Below are positions 1-8,845 of a DNA stretch of 64,000 bases, one piece after another. A program made the translations under genes and the position numbers. The stretch is from the NCBI RefSeq assembly GCF_018882085.1, contig NZ_JACVPB010000004.1, forward strand, positions 1 through 64,000, given 5' to 3'. The first letter of the stretch is position 1. The number at the start of each line of letters is the position of its first letter. Source of the stretch: Polynucleobacter sp. AP-Reno-20A-A9 (GTDB lineage: Bacteria > Pseudomonadota > Gammaproteobacteria > Burkholderiales > Burkholderiaceae). The notes below the pieces were generated by a model. The model made no database searches, was not told where the DNA came from, and saw only the letters and a list, made by a program, of their open reading frames with translations.

Positions 1-57
1 ATCTGCCTCTTGCAATATCCGAACAATCTGTTCGTCTGAAAACCGTGCTCTCTTCAT
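1..57 (-). CDS. IS3-family transposase OrfA, N-terminal fragment
   Basis: Only the first 19 codons are in the window; the protein begins MKRARFSDEQIVRILQEAD. This is the typical opening of the OrfA helix-turn-helix subunit of IS3-family transposases, which normally is joined to the catalytic DDE OrfB by programmed frameshifting. The start at 55-57 is supported by an AAGGAG Shine-Dalgarno six to seven bases upstream on the minus strand (around 63-68). Whether the element is intact cannot be seen. Confidence 0.8.
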   Translation of the reverse strand, partial: MKRARFSDEQIVRILQEAD

Positions 58-121
58 ACCTGCTCCTTAGGTTGAAGGAGTCATTATCTCTAAAAGCTTT
101 TGGTCTGAAAATCCCAGGACA
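1..121 (-). mobile_element. End of an IS3-family insertion sequence (partial)
   Basis: The left edge of the window holds one end of an insertion sequence running off the edge. Reading leftward on the minus strand there is a terminal region starting TGTCCTGGGATTTTCAGACC at about 121 (or TGACCTGTCC at about 126), then a leader and an orfA start with a strong ribosome site. IS3-family elements typically begin with TG and have a short leader before orfA. The exact outer boundary is not fixed because the other end and the target duplication lie outside the window. Just beyond it is an interrupted reading frame, which fits an insertion. Confidence 0.75.
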
Positions 122-292
122 GGTCAAAGCGTCTATCTGTTGGCAACCCAATCTATTGGTTGGGAGGGCGGCATCATCTTTTTTTCCATACAAGCATTTG
201 AGCTTACGGTAAGCGCCATACTTATGATGCTTTTAGGACTCAATGTGCTAGATGGTTTAAAGCTTACCGCTAATGCCTCAACTGCTTTCTAG
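122..292 (+). pseudogene. 3' remnant of a membrane-protein gene cut by the IS
   Basis: Immediately after the IS end there is an open frame of 56 codons ending with TAG at 290-292 and lacking any start codon near its beginning. Its product begins GQSVYLLATQSIGWEGG and then has a hydrophobic stretch rich in I, F, L and M (with FELTVSAILMMLLGLNVLDG), so it looks like the C-terminal transmembrane helix of an inner-membrane protein. The frame runs straight into the IS end, so the likely reading is that the IS separated this tail from its 5' part. The family is not recognisable from the tail alone. It is probably not expressed. Confidence 0.6.
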
Positions 293-317
293 GGTATTTA
301 AAGTCTCTTTAATGGTT

Positions 318-740
318 TTATCTAATTAATTGATCTATATATTGATTTAGCTGGGTAGCCTGAAGAGCGCCACTAACCCTTTCCACTTCTTTTCCGCCCT
401 TAAAGAATACCAATGTTGGAATTGATCGAATATTAAATTTAGCGCCTATCCCTGGATATTGTTCGGTATCAATTTTGATGTGAATAACCCGATTAGACCT
501 AGCAACCGCACTTGCTTGGAAGGTGGGAGAGAACATCTTGCAGGGGCCACACCACGGCGCCCAAAAATCTATGATGATTGGAAGGATGGAATCCCTAATG
601 AGTTCGTCGAGGGCGGCCTCGTTGGGCGTAATGGGTAAGGATAATATTTCCTGTTTGCAGACGCCACAAATTGGACTGTTCGCAATCTTTTCAATAGGGA
701 TGCGATTCATTTTGTTGCAATGGGGACATGAAAGTATCAT
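318..740 (-). CDS. trxC: Thioredoxin 2 (zinc-binding thioredoxin)
   Basis: A 140-residue thioredoxin that reduces protein disulfides in the cytoplasm. Residues 5-8 (CPHC) and 25-28 (CGVC) form the two CxxC knuckles of the N-terminal zinc ribbon that separates TrxC from TrxA. The redox site WCGPC is at about 63-67, followed by the cis-proline segment IRSIPTLVFFKGG. Length matches the E. coli TrxC size. The zinc finger and the placement two genes from sodB suggest a role in oxidative stress (known for E. coli TrxC, inferred here). It is on the minus strand downstream of the 72-residue gene, 114 bases away, and may share its transcript. Confidence 0.93.
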   Translation of the reverse strand: MILSCPHCNKMNRIPIEKIANSPICGVCKQEILSLPITPNEAALDELIRDSILPIIIDFWAPWCGPCKMFSPTFQASAVARSNRVIHIKIDTEQYPGIGAKFNIRSIPTLVFFKGGKEVERVSGALQATQLNQYIDQLIR

Positions 741-854
741 TTAATCTCTCCAGCAGGACTATATTCGAGATGGGTGAAAGTATGATCTGGATGCAAAAGA
801 CAGAGCGCTTCATTCTTTAACCTATTGTCACTCTAGTTATATATTGGTTAGGCA

Positions 855-1073
855 TTAAATGGCAAGAACTATTAAAGCGCCCAGTGCAATCTTTTCCTCA
901 AACTGTGCCAGTTTGATATAGGCCGTTTCCCCTGTTTCTTTCTGGATAGACAGTCCTTTATTGGGGTCAAAGCTAGCTAGGTAGTCGCCTGGTGAGATTG
1001 GTGAAAATCCACTATCTAAATCATCTGCAGAATGCCTGCGCCCTAAAAACCCATTATTTACGTGTATATGCAT
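855..1073 (-). CDS. Small protein of unknown function (72 aa)
   Basis: A 72-residue protein I do not recognise. Evidence for a real gene is an AAGGAG ribosome site seven bases before the ATG on the minus strand and its position, divergent from sodB and ahead of trxC. The N-terminal half is polar (MHIHVNNGFLGRRHSADDLD) with an ISPGDYLASFDP segment; the C-terminal end is hydrophobic (KIALGALIVLAI), too short and too terminal for a convincing membrane span. The intergenic region shared with sodB carries two FNR-type boxes, so oxygen-linked expression is possible. No catalytic motif or cysteine pair is visible. Confidence 0.55.
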   Translation of the reverse strand: MHIHVNNGFLGRRHSADDLDSGFSPISPGDYLASFDPNKGLSIQKETGETAYIKLAQFEEKIALGALIVLAI

Positions 1074-1180
1074 TGATATTCTCCTTGCTTTGCCGTTCTC
1101 CCTATGGAGTCTTGCTTATTAAGGGGTCGATGTATCAGTCAATCCTCAGTGTAATCATCTCTTTTGAGCGCAAGAATTTC

Positions 1181-1194
1181 TTGATATGTATCAA
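1181..1194. promoter_or_regulatory. FNR/CRP-family box 1 (distal)
   Basis: TTGATATGTATCAA matches the FNR consensus TTGAT-N4-ATCAA exactly. It lies between the divergent 72-residue gene (start 1073) and sodB (start 1313), exactly 41 bases upstream of a second such site, so the two dimers would sit on nearly the same face of the helix (about four turns). Seen from sodB it would be an upstream site; seen from the minus-strand gene it could be activating. Binding by FNR rather than another CRP-family protein (Anr, Dnr, FixK) is inference. Confidence 0.65.
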
Positions 1195-1221
1195 AAAACA
1201 ATATGAAATTTACTGTTTTTA

Positions 1222-1262
1222 TTGACCTGTATCAAAAAAATTATTTTCATGTGGTCTATCTT
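1222..1262 (+). promoter_or_regulatory. FNR-type box 2 and probable sodB -10
   Basis: TTGACCTGTATCAA (1222-1235) differs from the FNR consensus at one base. A possible -10 hexamer TATCTT lies at 1257-1262, which would put transcription start near 1269-1270. The box centre (1228.5) would then be close to -41.5, the usual position for class II FNR-activated promoters. There is no good -35 hexamer, as expected for activator-dependent promoters. The start site is inferred from spacing only. Confidence 0.5.
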
Positions 1263-1312
1263 GATAAATAAGTTATTCGGTGTCATCAAAGCAATAGACT
1301 GGAACAGAGAAA

Positions 1313-1891
1313 ATGGAACACAAGCTACCTATATTGCCTTATGACTTGGATGCATTGGAGCCATATATTTCAAAAGAAACTATGGAGTTTCACTATGGAA
1401 AGCATCACCAGGCTTACGTAAATAACTTAAACACTTTAATTAAAGGTACTTGTTTTGAAGGCTTAAGCTTAGAGGACATCATTAAAAATTCTTCTGGGCT
1501 AATTTATAACAATGCAGCACAAGTATGGAATCACACATTTTATTGGTTGGGTATGGAGCCATCTACGCCAGAAGTGCCATTTGGAAAGCTGGCTAAGGCA
1601 ATTAATGCCAAGTGGGGCTCATTTGAAGCATTCGTTGAAGTTTTTTCTATATATGGCATCGAAACCTTTGGATCGGGATGGGTGTGGCTGGTAAAAAGAG
1701 CTGATGGATCTCTCGAATTGGAGTCCACTAGCAATGCGGGTAATCCTCTAACAACGGGATCTAAGCCATTGCTAACCTGTGATGTATGGGAGCACGCATA
1801 CTATATTGATTATAGAAATGCTCGCCCTCATTACTTACATAGCTTTTGGAAATTGGTAAATTGGGAATTTGTTGAAAAGAATTTTGAATGA
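1313..1891 (+). CDS. sodB: Superoxide dismutase, Fe type
   Basis: A 192-residue cytoplasmic superoxide dismutase converting superoxide to oxygen and hydrogen peroxide. The Fe/Mn-SOD metal ligands are visible: H in [13 protein letters not shown] near residue 27, H in QVWNHTFYW near 73, and the C-terminal [11 protein letters not shown] (Asp and His). The [10 protein letters not shown] form and short length are those of Fe-dependent SodB. The ATG follows a weak purine-rich stretch (GGAACAGAGAAA). The upstream region carries two FNR-type boxes, an unusual arrangement for sodB and possibly giving expression at low oxygen. It sits in an AT-rich accessory stretch next to an IS end, so it may be a second SOD gene (inference). 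Confidence 0.93.
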   Translation: MEHKLPILPYDLDALEPYISKETMEFHYGKHHQAYVNNLNTLIKGTCFEGLSLEDIIKNSSGLIYNNAAQVWNHTFYWLGMEPSTPEVPFGKLAKAINAKWGSFEAFVEVFSIYGIETFGSGWVWLVKRADGSLELESTSNAGNPLTTGSKPLLTCDVWEHAYYIDYRNARPHYLHSFWKLVNWEFVEKNFE

Positions 1892-2025
1892 GCGCGCATT
1901 CCCGCGACGAATCTAAATATGCCGTAGATTGTATTTATGCTTTTTATCTCTTTATGTGAGCAAACGCTAGAGCTCAAAATTGCAGAAAAAATATTTGTAA
2001 AACTAACGAAAGGGTGGGGTATCAA

Positions 2026-2334
2026 ATGGATAAAAATGTATTTAAATCAAGCGCTACAGATCCGCTTAGCCTGGCACTTGAAATTCAAAGGTCTACTTTT
2101 CATATGCACAATATTTGGTTAAACCTTTTACTCGGGTCTCCTAGCAGCTCAAACTTTATTGATGACTATAAAAGCGTGCTCAATAATTGCCAGTCAAAAG
2201 GGGTGCAAAGAAACAGAAGATCCTATGATCAACTTGATTTCGATCTTTTCAACATTGTGCCGACTTTATATCTGAATTTTTTCAATGAGATCTCAAAGAT
2301 TAATGAGTCAAAAAAGTATTCTGTGAATCCCTAG
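2026..2334 (+). CDS. Hypothetical protein (102 aa)
   Basis: An unrecognised protein beginning MDKNVFKSSATDPLSLALEI. The ATG at 2026 is preferred over the in-frame GTG at 2014 because AGGGTGGGG (2011-2019) is a good Shine-Dalgarno six bases before it and overlaps the GTG. The sequence is soluble-looking, with a central helix-like segment (IQRSTFHMHNIWLNLLLG) and a polar C-terminus. It follows sodB by 134 bases on the same strand. No conserved motif is evident; the function is unknown and the gene may be specific to this accessory region. Confidence 0.5.
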   Translation: MDKNVFKSSATDPLSLALEIQRSTFHMHNIWLNLLLGSPSSSNFIDDYKSVLNNCQSKGVQRNRRSYDQLDFDLFNIVPTLYLNFFNEISKINESKKYSVNP

Positions 2335-2500
2335 GAAAAGTCCCAATGTGATGGACTCGGGTGAAAGCCCTTCGTAGTTATTATTATCGGTATAGCACTT
2401 GATAGCTTCGGGGGGATAGGTTTCCAATATTTGCCATATTGAACGAATTGTTCCCACGGGCCGCCAATTGGTTGAGGTAAGCAGCTTTTGGGGTAAAGAA

Positions 2501-2528
2501 AAAGCCCCTAGATTGCTCTAGGGGCTTT
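2501..2528 (-). terminator. Intrinsic terminator-like hairpin after tRNA-Asn
   Basis: A perfect 12-bp stem (AAAGCCCCTAGA / TCTAGGGGCTTT) with a four-base loop TTGC. On the minus strand it ends in a T run (CTTTTTCTTT) only a few bases after the tRNA-Asn 3' end at 2536, so it most likely terminates the tRNA transcript. It can also act in the other direction for the gene ending at 2334. Confidence 0.85.
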
Positions 2529-2535
2529 ACTTATT

Positions 2536-2611
2536 TGGCTCCTCGACCTGGGCTCGAACCAGGGACCTACGGATTAACAGTCCGGCGCTCTACCAACTGA
2601 GCTATCGAGGA
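2536..2611 (-). tRNA. tRNA-Asn (GTT anticodon)
   Basis: Minus-strand sequence starting TCCTCGATAGCTCAGTTGG folds as a standard 76-nt tRNA. The acceptor stem is TCCTCGA with TCGAGGA, the anticodon arm is CCGGA-CTGTTAA-TCCG with anticodon GTT, the T arm is CCTGG-TTCGAGC-CCAGG, and G-CCA is encoded at the 3' end (2536-2539). It borders the accessory stretch on its left; I found no copy of its 3' end between 1 and 2500 that would mark an integration site. Confidence 0.97.
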
Positions 2612-2632
2612 ATAAGCCGATATTATAGCAAG

Positions 2633-3517
2633 ATGAAATCACTTCTTCCTACTTCTGTGCAGATCCCCAAAGTACTGACCATTGCTGGGTCCGATAGTGG
2701 CGGCGGGGCGGGGCTGCAGGCCGATCTCAAGGTGATTACGGCATTAGGTGGCTACGGGATGTCTGTGATCACGGCAATAACCGCCCAAAATACCTTGGAT
2801 GTCACGCGTATTCAGGACGTTGATCTTGGTGTTGTTGAAGCCCAGATTGACGCAGTTTTAATGGATATTGGTGCCGATATTGTCAAAATCGGTATGTTAG
2901 CCAGCCCAGAAATAGTTCGGACAGTTGCCAAATCTTTACGCAAACACGGCGTTAAACGGATTGTTCTGGATCCCGTTTTGCGCGCCACCTCTGGTGCAAG
3001 CTTAGGCGGTGACGATACCGCTCAAGCCATGATCGCCGACTTATTTCCGATTGCATCACTAGTTACGCCTAATCTAGATGAAGCTTCATTGCTGCTTGGT
3101 CGTGAAATAAGTGGTCCTAATGATTTCAAACTGGCTGCCGAAGAATTGCTCGAGATGGGCCCGCAAGCAGTGCTTATCAAAGGCGGGCATTTAGACAGCA
3201 CGCATACCCAAATTACCGATTACTTAATGTGGCGCACGCTTGAAGACGGCCTTATAGTGGTTCAGTCAAAAGAATTCAGGCACTACCGCGTCAACACAGT
3301 AAATACCCATGGCACCGGATGTTCTTTAGCGTCTGCAATTGCTACCTACCTTGCTGATGGTCATGACCTCGACCATGCGGTTGCTAAGGCGATCGCCTAT
3401 GTAGAGGCAGGATTAGAAGCAGGACGGTTCTTAAGTATTGGCGAGGGTCCAGGACCTTTGTGGCATATGCATGATTTTTTCCCTACAGCATTGCTCGATG
3501 AGAAAGAAAAGAATTGA
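2633..3517 (+). CDS. thiD: Hydroxymethylpyrimidine/phosphomethylpyrimidine kinase
   Basis: A 294-residue kinase of the ribokinase fold that phosphorylates HMP and HMP-P to HMP-PP for thiamin synthesis. The N-terminal motif AGSDSGGGAGLQADLK (about residues 18-33) and the C-terminal anion-hole motif NTHGTGCSLASA mark ThiD; the GTGC cysteine/glycine loop and catalytic Asp region are intact. It is about 25 residues longer than E. coli ThiD because of short tails. The start has no Shine-Dalgarno, but TATTAT at 2621-2626 ends six bases before the ATG, which suggests a leaderless transcript. It is transcribed toward thiE and is separate from the riboswitch-controlled operon. Confidence 0.95.
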   Translation: MKSLLPTSVQIPKVLTIAGSDSGGGAGLQADLKVITALGGYGMSVITAITAQNTLDVTRIQDVDLGVVEAQIDAVLMDIGADIVKIGMLASPEIVRTVAKSLRKHGVKRIVLDPVLRATSGASLGGDDTAQAMIADLFPIASLVTPNLDEASLLLGREISGPNDFKLAAEELLEMGPQAVLIKGGHLDSTHTQITDYLMWRTLEDGLIVVQSKEFRHYRVNTVNTHGTGCSLASAIATYLADGHDLDHAVAKAIAYVEAGLEAGRFLSIGEGPGPLWHMHDFFPTALLDEKEKN

Positions 3518-3546
3518 AGCAGGCCCTAAAGAAGAAAAAACGGGCT

Positions 3547-4473
3547 CTAAGCCTGCATTAATTCTTGTAAGTGCTTGACTGCTGCCTTGGGGTCTTTGGC
3601 TTGGGTAATTGCTCTCACGACAGCTACTGAACCAACACCACTTTTTGCCACCGCATGAATGCTATCTTGATCAATACCGCCAATAGCTACTAGCGGGTAG
3701 TTGCTCATGAGTTGCGCGTATCGATATAGGCGGCCAAGCCCTTGCGGTGCGGTAGGCATCTTCTTTAAATTTGTCGGAAAGATGGCGCCCATTGCAATGT
3801 AACTTGGGCAAAAGCGATCTGCATAAGCCAGCTCTGCATAGCCATGAGTGCTGAGCCCCAGTCTTAAACCCGCACCCCGAATCTCTTCCAGGTTGGCATC
3901 TACCAAATCTTCTTGGCCTAAGTGGACACCATAGGCTCCGGCATCAATCGCCTCTTGCCAATAATCATTAATGAAGAGCAGGGTCTTGCTATCTTTGACC
4001 GCAGCAACGGATTCTTTAATCTGTTTTCGGATTTTGGATTTCTCATCCGACTTAAAGCGAAGTTGTACTGTAGGTAGCTCCGCTTCAACCATGCGCTTCA
4101 CCCAATCAGCGTCTGGCATTACGCCATACAATCCTAAGCGTTTTGGGCACTCTTTAAAGGCATTAGGATTCATATTACGAGTCCAGGGCAATAAATCAAA
4201 ATGCTCTGGCCTGCTAGGCCATTTAAAGGGATTAAAGCCGCCATCTTGCAATGTCATGCGTGACCACGCTTTACCCAAGATTCTGGCATCGGACTCAATA
4301 AATCCCATCTCAATAGCAGCTAGTGCACCCGCTAATTCGTAATGATCAACAGCAGCTTCGTTATCAATCAGCGGAGGAGGGGAGTTCAGACTAAAGCTCG
4401 GAATCGGAATACATAAATCCTCATTGCGATGTGCGGCAACGATTTGGTCTGCAAGGTCTCGAATCAGGCTCAT
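3547..4473 (-). CDS. thiE: Thiamin-phosphate synthase with N-terminal extension
   Basis: A 308-residue protein joining HMP-PP and the thiazole phosphate to give thiamin phosphate. The ThiE barrel occupies about residues 112-305: VQLRFK near 136-141, NDYWQEAIDAGAYGVHLGQED, LGLSTH, the MGAIFPTNLKKMPTAPQG loop, PLVAIGGI and GSVAVVRAI. Ordinary ThiE is about 210 residues, so roughly 110 residues are added in front. That part (for example MTLQDGGFNPFKWPSRPEHF) is not a second known thiamin enzyme that I can recognise. It is the last gene of the thiCOSGE operon, 13 bases after thiG, and converges on thiD. Confidence 0.9.
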   Translation of the reverse strand: MSLIRDLADQIVAAHRNEDLCIPIPSFSLNSPPPLIDNEAAVDHYELAGALAAIEMGFIESDARILGKAWSRMTLQDGGFNPFKWPSRPEHFDLLPWTRNMNPNAFKECPKRLGLYGVMPDADWVKRMVEAELPTVQLRFKSDEKSKIRKQIKESVAAVKDSKTLLFINDYWQEAIDAGAYGVHLGQEDLVDANLEEIRGAGLRLGLSTHGYAELAYADRFCPSYIAMGAIFPTNLKKMPTAPQGLGRLYRYAQLMSNYPLVAIGGIDQDSIHAVAKSGVGSVAVVRAITQAKDPKAAVKHLQELMQA

Positions 4474-4486
4474 GAGTTTAGTGTAC

Positions 4487-5305
4487 TTAAGATTGATGCC
4501 AAAAAGGAGTGCCCACCAATGGGGTGCTTGCTTGGGCTGACTCTTGGGGCTTCATGGCGCCAGATAAATAGGCTGTACGACCTGCATCAACTGCCATAGC
4601 AAAGGCTTTGGCCATCACTACAGGATCATCCGCCAAGGCCACTGCTGTATTAAGTAGTACGCCATCAAATCCCCATTCCATGACAGTGCAGGCATGAGAA
4701 GGAAGTCCTAGGCCAGCATCAACCAAGAGTGGAACCTTTAATCGATCACGCAATAGTTTCATGGCATACGGATTTAAAGGGCCTTGACCTGTGCCAATCG
4801 GAGCAGCCCAAGGCATCACTGCTTGGCAACCGACATCAACCAATCGTTGGCACAAAATGAGATCTTCTGTGCAATACGGCAGAACCTTAAAGCCATCTTT
4901 AATGAGAGTTTCCGCTGTCTGCACTAAACGCAAGACATCAGGCTGCAAAGTGTAATCATCGCCAATCAACTCTAATTTGATCCAATCGGTTTCAAACACT
5001 TCGCGCGCCATTTGCGCAGTCGTAATCACTTCTTGTGGACTGTGGCAACCAGCAGTATTCGGTAGAACAGGAACCGCCATCTTCTTAAGTAAATCCCAAA
5101 AGCCGCTATGCGCTTCAGCCGTTGATGTTCCCTGGCGACGCAAGCTCACAGTAATCATGCCAGGATTAGATGCTTGTACTGAGTTCTCTAGCACCTGTGG
5201 AGAAGGGTAGCGTGAGGTCCCTAATAGCAAACGACTAGCAAAGCTCTCGCCATAAAGGACAAGGGTATCGGCGCTATTGAGGTTATTAGGTAAAGGGGCG
5301 TTCAT
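4487..5305 (-). CDS. thiG: Thiazole synthase
   Basis: A 272-residue TIM-barrel enzyme forming the thiazole phosphate from DXP, dehydroglycine and ThiS thiocarboxylate. The Schiff-base lysine is K110 in [11 protein letters not shown]; other conserved segments are [47 protein letters not shown] and [29 protein letters not shown]. It lies 21 bases after thiS and 13 before thiE. No Shine-Dalgarno is visible, so it may depend on coupling with thiS. Confidence 0.96.
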   Translation of the reverse strand: MNAPLPNNLNSADTLVLYGESFASRLLLGTSRYPSPQVLENSVQASNPGMITVSLRRQGTSTAEAHSGFWDLLKKMAVPVLPNTAGCHSPQEVITTAQMAREVFETDWIKLELIGDDYTLQPDVLRLVQTAETLIKDGFKVLPYCTEDLILCQRLVDVGCQAVMPWAAPIGTGQGPLNPYAMKLLRDRLKVPLLVDAGLGLPSHACTVMEWGFDGVLLNTAVALADDPVVMAKAFAMAVDAGRTAYLSGAMKPQESAQASTPLVGTPFWHQS

Positions 5306-5326
5306 ATCAAAGTAGTTTGTTCTAAA

Positions 5327-5524
5327 TCAGCCGCCAGTAACGGGGGCGATGATTTCAATTTGATCATTCTCATTTAAGACAAAATCTGCATGCTTGGTCT
5401 TGGGTACAAAATGGAGATTGACAGCAACAGCATAAGGCGGCTTCGCATTGATGAGAGTCAGAGCATCACTCACCATGCTCTTGCTGGGCAATTCATAAGC
5501 TACTTGATTAACGATTACGCGCAT
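5327..5524 (-). CDS. thiS: Sulfur carrier protein ThiS
   Basis: A 65-residue ubiquitin-like sulfur carrier for thiazole formation. It ends with the required Gly-Gly (IIAPVTGG), which is adenylated and converted to a thiocarboxylate. Its length is typical. The start overlaps the end of thiO by 10 bases, indicating translational coupling. No thiF is found in the window, so activation must be by an adenylyltransferase encoded elsewhere. Confidence 0.95.
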   Translation of the reverse strand: MRVIVNQVAYELPSKSMVSDALTLINAKPPYAVAVNLHFVPKTKHADFVLNENDQIEIIAPVTGG

Positions 5525-6663
5525 ACCGCCTCAATCTGATTATGATCTTGAGACATGCTCAATCCCAGATCCAATGCAGTTTTGCTTGCGCCGAACTCTA
5601 AAAGTTCTAAAGCGCAATCGAGCACTGCAGGAGAAATCATAAAACCATGGCGATATAAACCATTGATTATGATCAAATCAGCAAGCCCTTTATCTTTCTG
5701 AGACCGAATTTCTGGGAGATTATTTTTTAAAGTGGGGCGACACTGCGTCGCCATCTCTAAAATACGCGCTTCGGCAAACCCGCTATGAACGGTATAGACG
5801 GCGCTAAGTAATTCCATGGCAGAACGCACGCTCATTTCTGACAGATCATCGGATTCAATCTCCGTTGCACCCACCACATAGACATCGTTTTCTTTTGGCG
5901 CTATATAAATCGGGTAGCGCGGGTGTATTAGGCGTGTAGGCCGACGCAACTTGACCTCTGGTGCGTATAGTCGAATAACCTCACCACGAACACCGCGTAA
6001 GCTATTAGGCTTATCACCAGATGACCAAGATTCTTTGGCGCCAGTGCCTCGGCAATCAAGCACTGCTTTGTAGTTTGACTGTTTGCGTAACTCTTGAGGG
6101 TCGATCTCGGTATGCCAGTGACAACTTACCTTAAGAAGATCCAATTCACTTACTAGAGCATCCAATAGCTGGCGGTTATCCAATTGCCCTTCATTGGGTA
6201 AATAGAGTCCCTGGGTAAACCGATCCGCAACTCCTGGCTCTAGTGCGCGCAAAGCTTCATTATTGAGTTTTTGCGGCGCGCTTAAACCGGCATTGGAGCG
6301 ACAGTTCTTTTCTAGGTGAGCGGCAAAGCGTTCCGCATCACTAGAGTCTTGCCGATGCCACAAGATCAGGGTGCCGTCCTGCTGAAAGTAAACCGGGGTA
6401 GACAAATCGTCTATCAGTTCTTTCCAGCGGGGCAAGCTATGCAAACCCATGCGAACTACAGAGTCTTCAGTAATGGCGGATTCAGCCAATGGTGCCAACA
6501 TTGCTGCAGCAATGCGCGCAGCTGCATGAGAGCCATCTGGACCGCCCTTATCAAATAGATCGACTTGAGCGCCGCCTTTAGCAAGTGCAAGAGCCAGTAG
6601 GCGACCCATGAGGCCGCCACCAACAATCGCATACTTGCTATTGGAAAAGCTTGCGCTAGTCAT
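5515..6663 (-). CDS. thiO: Glycine oxidase ThiO
   Basis: A 382-residue flavoprotein that oxidises glycine to dehydroglycine, the oxygen-dependent route for the thiazole precursor. The FAD Rossmann motif is YAIVGGGLMGRLLALALAKGG at about residues 11-31, followed by the acidic strand end VDLFDKG. C-terminal conserved parts include the segment with ATQCRPTLKNNLPEI and INGLYRHGFMISPA, as in D-amino-acid-oxidase-like DAO proteins. It follows thiC by 25 bases and overlaps thiS. Use of ThiO instead of the radical-SAM ThiH fits an aerobic organism. Confidence 0.94.
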   Translation of the reverse strand: MTSASFSNSKYAIVGGGLMGRLLALALAKGGAQVDLFDKGGPDGSHAAARIAAAMLAPLAESAITEDSVVRMGLHSLPRWKELIDDLSTPVYFQQDGTLILWHRQDSSDAERFAAHLEKNCRSNAGLSAPQKLNNEALRALEPGVADRFTQGLYLPNEGQLDNRQLLDALVSELDLLKVSCHWHTEIDPQELRKQSNYKAVLDCRGTGAKESWSSGDKPNSLRGVRGEVIRLYAPEVKLRRPTRLIHPRYPIYIAPKENDVYVVGATEIESDDLSEMSVRSAMELLSAVYTVHSGFAEARILEMATQCRPTLKNNLPEIRSQKDKGLADLIIINGLYRHGFMISPAVLDCALELLEFGASKTALDLGLSMSQDHNQIEAVCA

Positions 6664-6688
6664 CGCTTATCTGTTCGCTGTGAATGAC

Positions 6689-8657
<1,969 letters not shown>

Positions 8658-8675
8658 GAAACCGGGCGTCGGTCT

Positions 8676-8769
8676 GATGTAACTCCCCACGCCAGCATTA
8701 CCTGGATCGGGTTATAGGGTCTTTCTCAGCACCTTCTAAAACTGCTATGAAGGGCACCCCTGTTTCATC
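8676..8769 (-). promoter_or_regulatory. TPP riboswitch (THI element)
   Basis: The minus-strand leader of thiC contains the thi-box core: AGGGGTGCCC, then TGCTGAGA, ACCC, CCCGATCCAGGTAATGCTGG and GCGTGGGGAG. Helix P1 closes with GATGAAAC (8769-8762) against GTTACATC (8683-8676), with one internal mismatch. This is the standard TPP-binding aptamer that switches off thiC operons when thiamin diphosphate is abundant. The aptamer covers thiC-thiO-thiS-thiG-thiE but not thiD. Confidence 0.95.
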
Positions 8770-8845
8770 CTTAAGATGAATTTAACCACGAATTGACCGA
8801 TTACTGTATGACGCCAGTCAAGCCCTGCCAAACAGCCCCAATAGG

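Noticed and set aside
2308-2487. Minus-strand frame of 59 codons (contains WRPVGTIRSIW)
   Set aside because: It has no ATG, no ribosome site, runs out of the tRNA terminator side and overlaps the gene ending at 2334; a 60-codon frame is expected by chance.
1-2611. Integrated element bounded by tRNA-Asn
   Set aside because: No second copy of the tRNA 3' end and no integrase gene is visible between 1 and 2500, so integration at the tRNA is not supported.
3519-3556. GCAGGC/GCCTGC pairing between thiD and thiE as terminator
   Set aside because: The six-base arms are separated by 26 bases and no T run follows on either strand.
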